Source of the DNA: a beta proteobacterium AAP65
Lineage (GTDB): Bacteria; Pseudomonadota; Gammaproteobacteria; Burkholderiales; Burkholderiaceae_C
Length of the DNA: 64,000 nt
NCBI GenBank assembly: GCA_001295865.1
Contig: LJHW01000002.1
Span: 372,001 to 436,000 of the forward strand
Reading direction: 5' to 3'
The notes under the pieces are model-generated. The model ran no database searches, had not been told where the DNA came from, and worked only from the letters and a program-made list of their open reading frames with translations. Position numbers and translations under genes: made by a program. How positions within the stretch are numbered: the first letter of the stretch is position 1; each line of letters opens with the position of its first letter. This document shows positions 20,268 through 30,129 of this stretch, one piece after another.

Positions 20268-20636
20268 ATGGCTTACATGCTTCTCATCGTCGAACCCGTG
20301 GGCCAGCGTGCCCAGCGCACCGAGGCCGAAGGCCGCGCCCTCTACGCGGCGATGCAGCGCTTTGGCGAGCAGCTGGCCGCGCGCAACCAGTTGCGCGCCG
20401 TGGAATCGCTGGCTTCGCAGGAGGGTGCGGCCCGTGTGCGCGCGCCATTGGGCGCAGCGGTGCAGGTGGTCGACGGCCCGTTTGCCGAGGCCAAGGAGAT
20501 GATCGGCGGCTTCTTCCTGCTGCAGAACGTGAACCGCGCGCAGGCCATCGCGCTGGCGGCCGAGTGCCCGGCGGCGCAGTGGGCCACGGTGGAGGTGCGG
20601 GCGCTGGCCCCGTGTTTTGACGGCAGCGCAGCCTGA
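20268..20636 (+). CDS. YciI/DGPF-family protein associated with an ECF42 sigma factor
   Basis: A 122-residue protein of the YciI-related (YCII) family: it starts MAYMLLIVEP, carries the signature VVDGPFAEAKEMIGGFF and ends with the ATVEVRALAP strand. DGPF proteins are very often encoded beside ECF42-type sigma factors, and one occurs here as the third gene downstream (21143). Biochemical role of these proteins is not established. It probably heads the operon YciI-VOC-sigma; spacers are 73 and 22 bases. Confidence 0.88.
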   Translation: MAYMLLIVEPVGQRAQRTEAEGRALYAAMQRFGEQLAARNQLRAVESLASQEGAARVRAPLGAAVQVVDGPFAEAKEMIGGFFLLQNVNRAQAIALAAECPAAQWATVEVRALAPCFDGSAA

Positions 20637-20709
20637 AAAGCGGCGCGAAGGGCCGCGGCTTGTCGAAAGCGGCGGCGCTGCTTCGTCGTGCGAGAAAGGA
20701 GACCCGACC

Positions 20710-21120
20710 ATGATCCAAAGCCTCTTCGTCAACCTGCCGGTGGCCAACTTGGCGCGCAGCCAGGCCTTCTTCAGCGCCCTGGGCCTCGGCTTCAACGCAC
20801 GCTTCACCAACGAGCAGGCCGCCTGCCTGGTGGTGAACGAGCACATCTCGTGCATGCTGCTGCAGCGGCCCTTTTTCCAGGGCTTCACGAAGCTGCCGGT
20901 GGCCGACGCCACCGCCGCCACCGAGGTGCTGCTGGCCCTGCAGGTGGGCAGCCGCGCCGAGGTGGACGGACTGGTCGCCAAGGCCCTCGCCGCAGGCGGC
21001 ACCGTGCCCAACGAAAAGCAGGACCTGGGCTTCATGGTGCAGCACGGCTTCGCCGACCCCGACGGTCACCAGTGGGAGGTGTTCCACATGGACGAAGCTG
21101 CCGCCCCGGCGCAGTTCTGA
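20710..21120 (+). CDS. VOC family protein in the ECF42 cluster
   Basis: A 136-residue VOC-fold protein starting MIQSLFVNLPVANLARSQAFF, with a C-terminal ...GFADPDGHQWEVFHMDE strand. The DPDGH-x-WE-x-F pattern is typical of the bleomycin-resistance/glyoxalase-like branch. The ATG at 20710 has AAAGGAGA 9 bases upstream; the open frame extends another 31 residues without support. VOC proteins commonly accompany DGPF proteins and ECF42 sigma factors, so it may be a target or accessory of that module. Substrate unknown. Confidence 0.87.
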   Translation: MIQSLFVNLPVANLARSQAFFSALGLGFNARFTNEQAACLVVNEHISCMLLQRPFFQGFTKLPVADATAATEVLLALQVGSRAEVDGLVAKALAAGGTVPNEKQDLGFMVQHGFADPDGHQWEVFHMDEAAAPAQF

Positions 21121-21142
21121 CGCTGCCAGCAGCCGGCTCCCC

Positions 21143-22444
21143 ATGCACCACGCCGCCGTGCACCAGGCCATCAGCGCGGTGTGGCGACAAGAGTCGGCGC
21201 GCATCGTGGCCACCGTGCTGCGGCGCGTGCGTGACCTCGCGCTGGCCGAGGAGCTGGCGCAGGACGCACTGATCGCCGCGTTGGAGCACTGGCCGCGTCA
21301 GGGCCTGCCAGCCAACCCCGCGGCCTGGCTGATGACGACCGCGCAGCACCGTGCGCTGGACCACCTGCGCCACGCTCAGATGGCGCAGGCGCGGCACGAA
21401 GACATCGCCGCCGACCGCAGCGCACGGGGCGCCGACCTGGTGCCCGACATCGCCGAGGCGCTGGACGACACGCGCGAAGGGCTGGCCGACGACGTGCTGC
21501 GGCTGATGTTCGTGGCCTGCCACCCGCTGCTGGCGCCCGAGGCGCGGGTGGCGCTGACGCTGCGCCTGGTGGGCGGGCTCAGCACGCAGGAGATCGCGCG
21601 TGCGCACCTCGTGCCCGAGGCCACGGTGGCGCAGCGCATCGTGCGTGCGCAGCGCACGCTCTCGCAGGCCGGGTTGACTTTCGAGGTACCGCGCGGGCCC
21701 GATCGTGCGGCGCGCCTGGCCTCGGTGCTGGCGGTGGTTTACGCCATCTTCAACGAAGGCCACAACGCCAGCGCCGGCGACGACTGGATGCGCCCGTCGC
21801 TGTGCGACGAAGCCATGCGCCTGGCGCGCCTGCTCGCCACCTTGGCGCCGCACGAACCCGAGGCACTGGGCCTGTTGGCGCTGCTGGAACTGACCGCCGC
21901 CCGCGCACCGGCTCGGCAGGACGCCGAGGGTCGCCCCGTACTGTTGGAGCAGCAAGACCGCCGGCTGTGGAACACCACGCTGCTGCAGCGCGGCCTGGCG
22001 GTGCTGGCACAAGCCCAGGCGCTGGAAGATGAGCTGCCGGAGGCCGCGACCGGTGCCTACGTGCTGCAGGCCGCCATCGCCGCCTGCCATGCCCGCGCCG
22101 CCACCACGGCGGCTACCGACTGGCCCGCCATCGCCGCCCTGTACGAGCGGCTGGCCGCGGCCGCGCCATCGCCCGTGGTGCAACTCAACCGCGCGGTGGC
22201 CGTCTCGCGCGCCGAGGGCCCGGCGGCCGGGCTGCAGGTGCTGGCACCGCTGCTGCACGAGCCTGTCATGAAAGCCTACCCCTGGCTGCCGGCCGTGCAA
22301 GGCGACCTGCTGGCGCAGCTGGGCCGCTGCGCCGAAGCCCGCGCCTGTTTCGAGCGGGCGGCAGAACTTGCCGGCAACACCCCCGACCGCGCACTGATGC
22401 AGGCGCGCGCGGCTGCGCTGGCAGGCCCTGGGCCCGCGACTTAA
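21143..22444 (+). CDS. ECF42-type RNA polymerase sigma factor with C-terminal extension
   Basis: A 433-residue extracytoplasmic-function sigma factor. Region 2 is at about residues 15-85 ([36 protein letters not shown]); region 4 lies at about 125-175 ([32 protein letters not shown]). The remaining ~250 residues form a helical, TPR-like extension ([31 protein letters not shown]), which replaces an anti-sigma factor in this group. No anti-sigma gene is present. The operon with a DGPF protein supports assignment to ECF42. Its stop shares the bases TTAA with the convergent mfd stop. Confidence 0.9.
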   Translation: MHHAAVHQAISAVWRQESARIVATVLRRVRDLALAEELAQDALIAALEHWPRQGLPANPAAWLMTTAQHRALDHLRHAQMAQARHEDIAADRSARGADLVPDIAEALDDTREGLADDVLRLMFVACHPLLAPEARVALTLRLVGGLSTQEIARAHLVPEATVAQRIVRAQRTLSQAGLTFEVPRGPDRAARLASVLAVVYAIFNEGHNASAGDDWMRPSLCDEAMRLARLLATLAPHEPEALGLLALLELTAARAPARQDAEGRPVLLEQQDRRLWNTTLLQRGLAVLAQAQALEDELPEAATGAYVLQAAIAACHARAATTAATDWPAIAALYERLAAAAPSPVVQLNRAVAVSRAEGPAAGLQVLAPLLHEPVMKAYPWLPAVQGDLLAQLGRCAEARACFERAAELAGNTPDRALMQARAAALAGPGPAT

Positions 22445-25400
22445 ACCGCCGCCCGCACCGGCCCCAGGTGCTTGAGCAGGTCGCGCAGGTAGTGCGCGCG
22501 GTCGGCGGGCTGGCTGATCTCACGCTCGATGCGCAGCTTGTCGTTGCCGGCGAACTTGATCACGCGGTTCTTCTGCACCAGCTCGATGATGCGTTGTGGG
22601 TCGATGGGCGCCTGCGGCCTGAAGGTGATGTTCATCAGCTTCGGACCCGCGTCGATCTTCTGCACGCCATAGGGCTTGGCCAGCACACGCAGGCGGTGCG
22701 TGTCGAAAAGCGTCTGGCCTTGCGGCGGCAGTTTGCCGAAGCGGTCGGTGATCTCTTCAAGCAGCGTGTCGATGGTCTCGGGCTTTTCGGCCGAGGCCAG
22801 GCGCTTGTAAAGGTTCAGGCGCGTGTGCACGTCGCCGCAGTAGGCATCGGGCAGCAGCGCGGGTGCATGCAGGTTGATCTCGGTGGTGGCCGCCATCGGG
22901 TTCAGCAGGTCGGGTTCCTTGCCGGCCTTGAGGCTGCGCACGGCCTCGCTGAGCATGTCGTTGTAGAGCTGGAAGCCCACCTCCATCATGTTGCCGCTCT
23001 GGTGTTCGCCCAGCACCTCGCCGGCGCCGCGGATCTCCAGGTCGTGCATGGCCAGGTAGAAGCCGCTGCCCAGCTCTTCCATGTCCTGGATGGCCTGCAG
23101 CCGCATGCCGGCCTGCTTGGTGAGGCCTTCCACGTCGGGCACCAGCAGGTAGGCATAGGCCTGGTGGTGGCTGCGGCCCACGCGCCCGCGCAGCTGGTGC
23201 AACTGCGCCAGGCCGAACTTGTCGGCGCGGCTGATGACGATGGTGTTGGCACTCGGCACGTCGATGCCGGTCTCGATGATGGTCGAGCACAGCAGCACGT
23301 TGTGCCGGCCGGCCACGAAGTCGCGCATCACGCTTTCCAGTTCACGCTCGGGCATCTGGCCGTGGGCGATGGCGATGCGCGCTTCGGGCAGCAGCTCCAG
23401 CAGCTTCTGGCGCCGGTTCTCGATGGTCTCCACCTCGTTGTGCAGGAAGTAGACCTGCCCGCCGCGCTTGAGCTCGCGCAGCACGGCTTCGCGGATGACG
23501 CTGCTGCCCTCGCTGCGCACGAAGGTCTTGATGGCCAGGCGGCGCTGCGGTGCGGTGGCGATGACGCTGAGGTCGCGCAAACCTTCCAGCGCCATGCCCA
23601 AGGTGCGCGGGATGGGCGTGGCGGTGAGCGTGAGCACGTCCACTTCCGCACGGAATGCTTTCATCGCCTCCTTGTGGCGCACGCCGAAACGGTGTTCTTC
23701 GTCGATGACGAGCAAACCGAGCCGGTTGAACTTCACGTCGGGGCTCAGCAGCTTGTGCGTGCCGACCACGATGTCCACCGTGCCGTCGGTGATGCCGTCG
23801 ATGGCCGCCTTCACTTCCTTGGGCGTGCGGAAGCGCGACATCTCGGCGATCTTCACCGGCCACTTGCCGAAGCGGTCGACCAGCGTCTGGTAGTGCTGCT
23901 CGGCCAGCAGCGTGGTGGGCGCGAGGATGGCCACCTGCTTGCCGCTCATCACCGCGACGAACGCGGCGCGCAAAGCCACTTCCGTTTTGCCGAAACCCAC
24001 ATCGCCGCAGACCAGGCGGTCCATCGGCCGCGGGCTCACCATGTCTTGAATGACGGCGTGGATGGCGGCGCGCTGGTCTGCCGTTTCTTCGAAGCCGAAG
24101 CTGGTGGCGAAGGCCTCGTAGTCGTGCGCGCTGAAGCGGTGAGCGTAACCCTCGCGCGCGGCGCGGCGGGCGTAGAGGTTCAGCAGTTCGGCCGCGGTGT
24201 CGCGCACCTGCTCGGCGGCCTTGCGCTTGGCTTTGTCCCATTGCGGGCTGCCCAGCTTGTGCAGCGGCGCTTCGTCGGCGCTGACGCCGGTGTAGCGGCT
24301 GATCAGGTGCAGCTGGCTCACCGGCACATACAGCGTGGCCTTGTCGGCGTATTCCAGGTGCAGGAACTCCGACACGCCTTCGCCGAGGTCCATGTTCTTC
24401 AGCCCTTGGTAGCGGCCGATGCCGTGGTTCATGTGCACCACGGGGTCGCCCACCTTCAGCTCCGACAGGTCCTTGATCAGCGCATCGACGCTGCTGGTCT
24501 GCTCCTGCTTGCGGCGGCGGCGCGCTTCGCGCGTGGTGGCGAAGAGTTCGGTCTCCGTGACGAACTGCACCGAGACACCCGCCTCGGCGTCATGCCAGTG
24601 GAAACCTTCGGACAGCGGCGTGGTGGCGATGGCCACCTTCTCAGGGCCATCGAGAAACTCTTGCAGCGTGCCGGCCGAAGGCACGCTGAGCTTGTTGTCA
24701 CGCAGCAGTTCCAGCAGGCTCTCTCGGCGGCCGTCGCTTTCGGCCACCAGCAGCACGCGGTGGGCGCCCAGGTTGATGTGCTGGTGCAGCTTGTGCAGCG
24801 GCTCGGTGGCGCCGCGGTCGATGCTCAGGTCGGGCAGCGGGCGCGCCCACTCCACGGGTTCCTTGCCGCGCAGCGCCAGCGTGGCGTGGGCCTGGGTGCG
24901 CGTGAAGAACTCTTCCGCCGGCATGAAGAGGGTGGCCGGCGGCAGGATGGGCCGCTCCGGGTCGTGCTGCAGGAAGCGGTGGCGCTCGCGCGTGTCTTTC
25001 CACCAGCCTTCCAGCGCCTCGTCCACGGCGCCATGCAGCACCAGCGCGGCGTTTTCGCCGAGGTAATCGAAGATGGTGCCCGGGCTGTCGAAGAACAGCG
25101 GCAGGTAGTACTCGATGCCGCCGCTGGCCAGGCCGGTGTCGATGTCCTTGTAGACGCGGCAGCGGGTCGGGTCGCCCTCGATCTGCTCGCGCCAGCGCGC
25201 GCGGAAGGCCTTGCGCGCGGCTTCGTCCATCGGGAACTCGCGGCCGGGCAGCAGGCGCACCTCGGGCACGGGGTAGAGGCTGCGCTGGCTGTCGGGGTCG
25301 AAGGTGCGGATGCTGTCGACCTCGTCGCCGAACAGGTCCACGCGGTAGGGCACCAGGCTGCCCATGGGGAAGAGGTCGATCAGGCCGCCGCGCACCGCGT

Positions 25401-25881
25401 ACTCGCCCGGGCTCACCACCTGGCTCACGTGCTGGTAGCCCGCCAGCGTGAGCTGACTCTTGAGCTTGGCTTCATCGAGCCGGCTCTTCTGCTTGAACTG
25501 GAAGGTGGTGCCGGCCAGGAAGGACGGCGGCGCCAGCCGCGTCAGCGCCGTGCTGGCCGGCAGCAGCACCACGTCGACCTCGCCGCAGTGGATGCGCCAA
25601 AGCGTGGCCAGGCGCTCGCTGATCAGGTCTTGGTGCGGGCTGAAAGTGTCGTAGGGCAGGGTCTCCCAGTCAGGGAAGACGGCCACACGCAGGCCCGGCG
25701 CGAAGAAGGGCAGCTCGTCCGCCAAGCGCTGCGTGTCGGCGGGCTCGGCGGTGAAGATCGCGAGCAGGCGCTTCGCCTCGGCGTGGCGCTGCGCCGTGCG
25801 GGCCAGCAGCAGCGCGTCGGCGCTGCCCGTGGGGCGCGGGAGGCTGAAACGTTTGCCTGGCGCGATGTGGGGGATGTGCAT
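22441..25881 (-). CDS. mfd: transcription-repair coupling factor Mfd
   Basis: Displaces stalled RNA polymerase and recruits the UvrABC repair machinery. With the ATG at 25881 ([14 protein letters not shown]) the protein is 1,146 residues, almost exactly the E. coli length; an upstream in-frame ATG adds 36 unlikely residues. The N-terminal UvrB-homology region is followed by the polymerase-interaction domain ([19 protein letters not shown], about 500-570). The RecG-like motor has Walker [17 protein letters not shown], Walker [17 protein letters not shown] [14 protein letters not shown] and [10 protein letters not shown]. The C-terminal TRCF domain ends at residue 1,146. It converges on the ECF42 gene with overlapping stop codons and is divergent from ispD. 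Confidence 0.98.
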   Translation of the reverse strand: MHIPHIAPGKRFSLPRPTGSADALLLARTAQRHAEAKRLLAIFTAEPADTQRLADELPFFAPGLRVAVFPDWETLPYDTFSPHQDLISERLATLWRIHCGEVDVVLLPASTALTRLAPPSFLAGTTFQFKQKSRLDEAKLKSQLTLAGYQHVSQVVSPGEYAVRGGLIDLFPMGSLVPYRVDLFGDEVDSIRTFDPDSQRSLYPVPEVRLLPGREFPMDEAARKAFRARWREQIEGDPTRCRVYKDIDTGLASGGIEYYLPLFFDSPGTIFDYLGENAALVLHGAVDEALEGWWKDTRERHRFLQHDPERPILPPATLFMPAEEFFTRTQAHATLALRGKEPVEWARPLPDLSIDRGATEPLHKLHQHINLGAHRVLLVAESDGRRESLLELLRDNKLSVPSAGTLQEFLDGPEKVAIATTPLSEGFHWHDAEAGVSVQFVTETELFATTREARRRRKQEQTSSVDALIKDLSELKVGDPVVHMNHGIGRYQGLKNMDLGEGVSEFLHLEYADKATLYVPVSQLHLISRYTGVSADEAPLHKLGSPQWDKAKRKAAEQVRDTAAELLNLYARRAAREGYAHRFSAHDYEAFATSFGFEETADQRAAIHAVIQDMVSPRPMDRLVCGDVGFGKTEVALRAAFVAVMSGKQVAILAPTTLLAEQHYQTLVDRFGKWPVKIAEMSRFRTPKEVKAAIDGITDGTVDIVVGTHKLLSPDVKFNRLGLLVIDEEHRFGVRHKEAMKAFRAEVDVLTLTATPIPRTLGMALEGLRDLSVIATAPQRRLAIKTFVRSEGSSVIREAVLRELKRGGQVYFLHNEVETIENRRQKLLELLPEARIAIAHGQMPERELESVMRDFVAGRHNVLLCSTIIETGIDVPSANTIVISRADKFGLAQLHQLRGRVGRSHHQAYAYLLVPDVEGLTKQAGMRLQAIQDMEELGSGFYLAMHDLEIRGAGEVLGEHQSGNMMEVGFQLYNDMLSEAVRSLKAGKEPDLLNPMAATTEINLHAPALLPDAYCGDVHTRLNLYKRLASAEKPETIDTLLEEITDRFGKLPPQGQTLFDTHRLRVLAKPYGVQKIDAGPKLMNITFRPQAPIDPQRIIELVQKNRVIKFAGNDKLRIEREISQPADRAHYLRDLLKHLGPVRAAV

Positions 25882-26006
25882 GTGGCTCGCGGGGATGCTC
25901 GGAAAAAGGGGCCCGTCAACGGCAGCAGCCCCGGCACGCCGCTGCGGGGCTTGAACGCAGCGGGCATGGCGGGGCTTGGATGGGGCCAATTCTAGAATCC
26001 GACCCC

Positions 26007-26711
26007 ATGACCGAGCTTGCTGCCCGCTGTTTTGCCCTGGTGCCCTGCGCAGGTGTCGGCCTGCGGGCCGGGCAGGGCGGGCCCAAGCAGTACAGCACCG
26101 TGGCCGGGCGCAGCGTGGTGGCGCACACCTTGGCTGCGCTGGCGGCTGTGCCGCAGCTGGCGCAGACGCTGGTGGTGCTGTCGCCCGACGACATGCAGTT
26201 CGAAGCCCACGTGCCGGTGTTCGGCGGCTGGCTCACGCGCACGGGCGGCGCCACGCGCGCGGACAGCGTGGCCGCGGGTCTGCAGGCGCTGCGCGCACAG
26301 GGCGTGGCCGAGCACGACTGGGTGCTGGTGCACGACGCCGCCCGCTGCTTGCTGCAGCCGGCCGCCGTGCAACGCCTGATCGAAGCCTGCCGGAACGACG
26401 CCGTCGGCGGCCTGCTGGCCCTGCCGCTGGCCGACACGCTGAAAGCCGCCGGCCCCGACGACCGTGTGAACGCGACACTCGACCGCAGCGCCAAGTGGTT
26501 GGCGCAGACGCCGCAGATGTTCCGCCTGGGCCTGCTGCAGCGCGCGCTGCACGAGGCTGCAGCGACCGGCGTGAACGTCACCGACGAAGCCAGCGCCATC
26601 GAGGCCCTGGGCCTGGCGCCCCAGCTCGTGCCCGGCGAACTGGAGAACTTCAAGCTCACCTGGCCGGCCGATTTCGCACTGGCCGAACGCCTGCTGGCGA
26701 GCCGCCCCTGA
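26007..26711 (+). CDS. ispD: 2-C-methyl-D-erythritol 4-phosphate cytidylyltransferase IspD
   Basis: Third step of the MEP isoprenoid pathway: CTP-dependent formation of CDP-methylerythritol. The 234-residue protein begins [16 protein letters not shown]; the nucleotide-binding loop reads [17 protein letters not shown], slightly diverged from the usual AAGxGxRMGxxxPKQY. Further motifs are [35 protein letters not shown] and [12 protein letters not shown], all expected. Start chosen at the ATG 26007; a 9-residue longer frame lacks a ribosome site. A TAGAAT at 25993-25998 lies just upstream. ispF follows after 19 bases, the common ispDF order. Confidence 0.96.
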   Translation: MTELAARCFALVPCAGVGLRAGQGGPKQYSTVAGRSVVAHTLAALAAVPQLAQTLVVLSPDDMQFEAHVPVFGGWLTRTGGATRADSVAAGLQALRAQGVAEHDWVLVHDAARCLLQPAAVQRLIEACRNDAVGGLLALPLADTLKAAGPDDRVNATLDRSAKWLAQTPQMFRLGLLQRALHEAAATGVNVTDEASAIEALGLAPQLVPGELENFKLTWPADFALAERLLASRP

Positions 26712-26730
26712 ATTCCACCCTGGACCCCTC

Positions 26731-27234
26731 ATGAACCCGCTCCATCTCCGCATCGGCGAAGGTTGGGACACGCACCAGCTGACCACCGGCCGCCCGCTGG
26801 TGCTGGGCGGCGTGACCATTCCGCACACGCACGGCCTGCTCGGTCATTCAGACGCTGACGCGCTGCTGCACGCCATCACCGACGCCTTGCTGGGCGCCGC
26901 GGCCCTGGGCGACATCGGCCGCCATTTCCCCGACACCGCGGCCGAGTTCCGCGGGGCCGATTCGGTGGTGCTGCTCACCGAAGCCGCGCGCCGCGTGCGC
27001 GAAGCCGGCTACCAGATCGTCAACGTCGACAGCACCATCGTCGCGCAGGCGCCCAAGATGGCGCCGCACATCCCGGCGATGTGCGCGCGCATCGCGGCCG
27101 CCCTGGGCCTGGCGCTGGACGCGGTGAACGTGAAGGCCAAGACGGCCGAGAAGATGGGCCCGGTGGGCGAGGGCCGCGCCATCGAGGCGCGCGCCGTGGC
27201 GCTGCTTTGGCGCGAGCCGCCGGTGACGGGCTGA
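26731..27234 (+). CDS. ispF: 2-C-methyl-D-erythritol 2,4-cyclodiphosphate synthase IspF
   Basis: Cyclises CDP-methylerythritol phosphate to the cyclodiphosphate in the MEP pathway. The 167-residue protein carries [11 protein letters not shown], with the zinc ligands D13 and H15, and [11 protein letters not shown], with the third ligand H47. [17 protein letters not shown] and [17 protein letters not shown] are the other family signatures. It works as a homotrimer. It lies 19 bases after ispD, so the two are an operon supplying successive pathway enzymes. Confidence 0.97.
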   Translation: MNPLHLRIGEGWDTHQLTTGRPLVLGGVTIPHTHGLLGHSDADALLHAITDALLGAAALGDIGRHFPDTAAEFRGADSVVLLTEAARRVREAGYQIVNVDSTIVAQAPKMAPHIPAMCARIAAALGLALDAVNVKAKTAEKMGPVGEGRAIEARAVALLWREPPVTG

Positions 27235-27237
27235 GCT

Positions 27238-27507
27238 TCAGCGCGCGCCGCGCCAGCGCCGCCAGGCCCAGCGCAGCAGCAGCACCGCGGCCAGCGCTGG
27301 CACGAAGGCCACGGCGGCCATGAACAGCGCTTCGAGATCGGCCGCCGCTTCGGCGCCGCGGCCCTCTTGCGCTGCCAACAACTGCTGGCCCAGCTGGCGC
27401 AAAGGCGCGGGAAAGTGGTCGGGCTGCGCGTACCAGTAGCGTGCCAGCAAGAGCGCCAGCACCGCAGCGGCCGCCACGCTGGCCGCGGGGCCGGCCCAGC
27501 GTTTCAT
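27238..27507 (-). CDS. small two-helix membrane protein coupled to a DUF2778 protein
   Basis: An 89-residue protein with two hydrophobic segments (about residues 8-25, VAAAAVLALLLARYWY, and 62-80, MAAVAFVPALAAVLLL) separated by a ~35-residue loop rich in Gln and Glu, and a basic C-terminus (RWAWRRWRGAR). Its ATG overlaps the TGA of the DUF2778 gene as ATGA, so the two are translationally coupled. I do not recognise a named family. Given the partner, an immunity or accessory membrane protein is a reasonable guess, but nothing in its own sequence shows this. Confidence 0.65.
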   Translation of the reverse strand: MKRWAGPAASVAAAAVLALLLARYWYAQPDHFPAPLRQLGQQLLAAQEGRGAEAAADLEALFMAAVAFVPALAAVLLLRWAWRRWRGAR

Positions 27508-27962
27508 GTCACCAGCACCTTGGCGTAGGCCTTCAGCGTGCTGCCCGGGATGGGCTGCAGCTTTTCGCTGCGGATGAGGCTGCGCACCAGGTTGAACTCG
27601 ATGGGCTTCTCGATCGTGATGCAGCCCTCGCTGATGCCCAGCGGGCCCTTGGGGTGCAGGCGGAAGTTGCCGCGCGCGATGTCGTTGCACTTCACCACGT
27701 CGTCGACGCTGCCGTCGTCGGCGTAGAGCGCCAGCCATTCGCTGCGGTCGTTGAAGAGGTTGCGCAGCGGCCCGAGCAGCCCGCCAGATTCGCGGTCGAT
27801 GATGTAGTAGCTGCCTGGCGGAATCGGCCCGCGGCCCGGTATGCAGGCGTGCTGCCGCTGGTTGACGTACACGCCCATGCCCGAGAAGGCATCGAAGGAC
27901 TTCGCGCCGATGCGCAATTTGCTCAGGGGCTTGCCGTTCAGGGTGAAGCTGCAGCTCAGCAT
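27504..27962 (-). CDS. DUF2778 / Tlde1-like L,D-transpeptidase-fold protein
   Basis: A 152-residue protein matching the DUF2778 family, whose characterised member Tlde1 is a type VI secretion effector that attacks peptidoglycan stem peptides. It begins MLSCSFTLNGKPLSKLRI and has GPIPPGSYYIID, then the catalytic-type segment RLHPKGPLGISEGCITIE, giving H103, S111 and C114 in the L,D-transpeptidase order. No signal peptide is present, which fits delivery by a secretion machine rather than by Sec. GGAG lies 7 bases before the ATG. It is 41 bases downstream of envZ on the same strand and overlaps a small membrane-protein gene. No type VI genes are in the window. Confidence 0.8.
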   Translation of the reverse strand: MLSCSFTLNGKPLSKLRIGAKSFDAFSGMGVYVNQRQHACIPGRGPIPPGSYYIIDRESGGLLGPLRNLFNDRSEWLALYADDGSVDDVVKCNDIARGNFRLHPKGPLGISEGCITIEKPIEFNLVRSLIRSEKLQPIPGSTLKAYAKVLVT

Positions 27963-28003
27963 CGTTGTGCTCCAGGGGTGCGCCAGCGGTGGGCCCGGGC
28001 GCG

Positions 28004-29353
28004 TCAGATCGCGCGTTTCAGCCTGAGGTGCGCCACCAGCCCGCCGTCTGAGGCGTTGGCCAGCTCCAGCGTGCCGCCCATGCGCTGCATCGATTTTTCG
28101 ACGATGGCCAGGCCCAGGCCGGCGCCCGTGGCCGCGGTGCGCGCGGCATCACCGCGGAAGAAGGGCGTGGTCAGCTGCGAGAGCTTTTCGGGCGCCACGC
28201 CCGAGCCGTGGTCGCGCACGCTGATGATGGCCCAGGGGCCGGTCTTGACGTAGGTGATCAGCACCTCGGCCAGGCCGGTGTCGGTGCCGCGGCCGTAGCG
28301 GCGTGCGTTCTCGAAGAGGTTGAGGAACACGCGCGCGAGCTCGGTCTCGTCGGCCAGCACCTGCAGGTCGATGGCCACGCGCGAGGTGATGCGGATCTGG
28401 CCCGGGTCGCGGAAGAGCGAGGCTTCGCGGTCGATCAGCGGCGACACCAGCACCGGGCGCAGCTGCGAATCGCCGGGCCGCGCGTAATCCATGAACTTGT
28501 CGATGATGGCGTCGAGCTGGTCGATGTCCATGGCCATGTTGCGCTTGGCCTCTTCGTCCTCGACGCTCATCTCGGTTTCCAGCCGCAGCCGCGCCAGCGG
28601 CGTGCGCAGGTCGTGGCTGATGCCGGCCAGCATCACCGCGCGGTCTTCTTCCACGCGTGCCAATTCGCGCGCCATGCGGTTGAAGCCCATGTTGACCTCG
28701 CGGATCTCGCTGGTCAGCGTGTTTTCGTCCAGGCGTGAATCGAGGTCGCCCTCGCGGATGCGGCTGGCCGCGAAGCTCAGCTGCTTCAGCGGCCGGTTGA
28801 TCAGGCTGGCGATGGCCACCGAGCCCACCAGCGTGGCCAGCAACGCGATGCCCGTCCAGGTGAGCAGTGTCTCGCGGTTCACACCTGCCTCGTGCGCGGG
28901 GCCGGCCTGCAGCCAGAAGTAGTCGCGTGTTTTGTCGCGTTCACGCTCGATGGAAAAGCCCACCCACAGGCCCTGCACGCCGTTGACGCTGCGTGCGGCG
29001 ATGGCGTCGTCGCCCAGCACGCTGCGCAGCTCCTGGCCCACGCGGCGCGAGAAGCGGTCGGTCTCGAAGGTCTCCCAGGTGTCCTTGGGTTCACGCGGCG
29101 TGACGCGGGCGCCGTCTTCAGCCGTCAGGCTCTTGAGCAAGGCCACGCGGCTGATGCCGTCCGAGGTTTTCAGCGCCGCACGGGCCAGGTTCACGAGGCC
29201 CGCGGTCTGTTGCGCAGCCTGCACGGCGCGCGGTTCGAGCTCCAGCGCGCGCAGCGTCTGCAACCACGCGAACACCCCGCCGGCCAGCAGCAGGGCCAGC
29301 AGAAAGAATGTGCGCCAGAAAAGGCTCAGGCCCAGGGCTTTGCGGCGTGGCAC
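28004..29353 (-). CDS. envZ: EnvZ-type sensor histidine kinase
   Basis: Inner-membrane kinase paired with the OmpR regulator upstream. The 449-residue protein has a first transmembrane helix (about 13-32), a periplasmic domain (about 33-163) and a second helix (about 164-185). A HAMP segment (NRPLKQLSFAASRIREGDLD) precedes the phospho-acceptor H247 in AGISHDLRTPLARLRLE. The ATP-binding domain shows N-box FENARRYG, G1 VRDHGSGV, F-box TPFFRGD and G2 GAGLGLAIV. It starts at GTG, 27 bases after the ompR stop. In Burkholderiales this pair corresponds to the osmo/pH-responsive OmpR-EnvZ (RisA-RisS in Bordetella). Confidence 0.94.
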   Translation of the reverse strand: MPRRKALGLSLFWRTFFLLALLLAGGVFAWLQTLRALELEPRAVQAAQQTAGLVNLARAALKTSDGISRVALLKSLTAEDGARVTPREPKDTWETFETDRFSRRVGQELRSVLGDDAIAARSVNGVQGLWVGFSIERERDKTRDYFWLQAGPAHEAGVNRETLLTWTGIALLATLVGSVAIASLINRPLKQLSFAASRIREGDLDSRLDENTLTSEIREVNMGFNRMARELARVEEDRAVMLAGISHDLRTPLARLRLETEMSVEDEEAKRNMAMDIDQLDAIIDKFMDYARPGDSQLRPVLVSPLIDREASLFRDPGQIRITSRVAIDLQVLADETELARVFLNLFENARRYGRGTDTGLAEVLITYVKTGPWAIISVRDHGSGVAPEKLSQLTTPFFRGDAARTAATGAGLGLAIVEKSMQRMGGTLELANASDGGLVAHLRLKRAI

Positions 29354-29380
29354 GGCGGCTTCAGCAGCTCAAACTCGGTG

Positions 29381-30115
29381 TCAGTTCGCGCCATCGGGCA
29401 CGAAGACATAACCCACGCCCCACACCGTCTGGATGTAGCGCGGCTGTGCCGGGTCGGGTTCCAGCATCTTGCGCAGGCGGCTGATCTGCACGTCCAGGCT
29501 GCGGTCGAAGGGCTCGAACTCGCGGCCGCGTGCCAGCTGCGCCAGCTTGTCGCGGCTCAGCGGCTGGCGCGGGTGGCGGACCAGGGCCTTGAGCATGCTG
29601 AACTCGCCGGTGGTCAGGGCGATCTGCTCGCCGTTTTTGCTGAGACGGCGCAGGCTGAGGTCGAATTCGAAAGGCCCGAAGTTCACAACCTGCGCTTCTT
29701 TGCTGGGCGCGCCCGGGGCCTCGGGCGCGGGGCGGCGGCGCAGCACGGCGTGGATGCGCGCCAGCAGCTCGCGCGGGTTGAAGGGCTTGGGCAGGTAGTC
29801 GTCGGCGCCCACCTCCAGGCCCACGATGCGGTCGACGTCTTCCACCTTCGCCGTGAGCATGATGATGGGCGTCTGGTCGTTGGCGGCGCGCAGGCGGCGG
29901 CAGATGCTCAGGCCGTCTTCGCCCGGCAGCATGAGGTCGAGCACGATGAGGTCGACCGTCTCGCGCGTGAGCACCCGGTTCAGCGCCTTGGCGTCTTCGG
30001 CCAGCAGCACGTCGAAGCCCTCTTGCGCCAGGTAGCGGCGCAGCAGGTCGCGGATGCGCGCGTCGTCGTCGACGACCACGATGCGGTCGGGCCTGGCGTT
30101 GGCGGGTGGGGTCAT
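29381..30115 (-). CDS. ompR: OmpR-type response regulator
   Basis: DNA-binding regulator phosphorylated by the adjacent kinase. The 244-residue protein has a receiver domain with VVVDDDARIRD acidic residues, the phosphorylation site D60 in LIVLDLMLPGEDGL, the conserved Thr in IIMLTAKVED and Lys in YLPKPFNPREL. A winged-helix domain follows (about 145-240) with LTTGEFSMLKAL, RSLDVQISRLRKML and TVWGVGYVFVP. The high similarity of the receiver and effector blocks to enteric OmpR supports the name. Its promoter region is shared with the divergent SIMPL gene and holds an inverted pair of TTGTAACAG sites that could be its own operators. Confidence 0.95.
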   Translation of the reverse strand: MTPPANARPDRIVVVDDDARIRDLLRRYLAQEGFDVLLAEDAKALNRVLTRETVDLIVLDLMLPGEDGLSICRRLRAANDQTPIIMLTAKVEDVDRIVGLEVGADDYLPKPFNPRELLARIHAVLRRRPAPEAPGAPSKEAQVVNFGPFEFDLSLRRLSKNGEQIALTTGEFSMLKALVRHPRQPLSRDKLAQLARGREFEPFDRSLDVQISRLRKMLEPDPAQPRYIQTVWGVGYVFVPDGAN

Positions 30116-30129
30116 GGGGGCTCCCGAAT

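Noticed and set aside
25982..26006. Full sigma-70 promoter for ispD based on TAGAAT
   Set aside because: The -10-like hexamer is present but no -35 element lies at 16-18 bases, so I mention it only with the gene.
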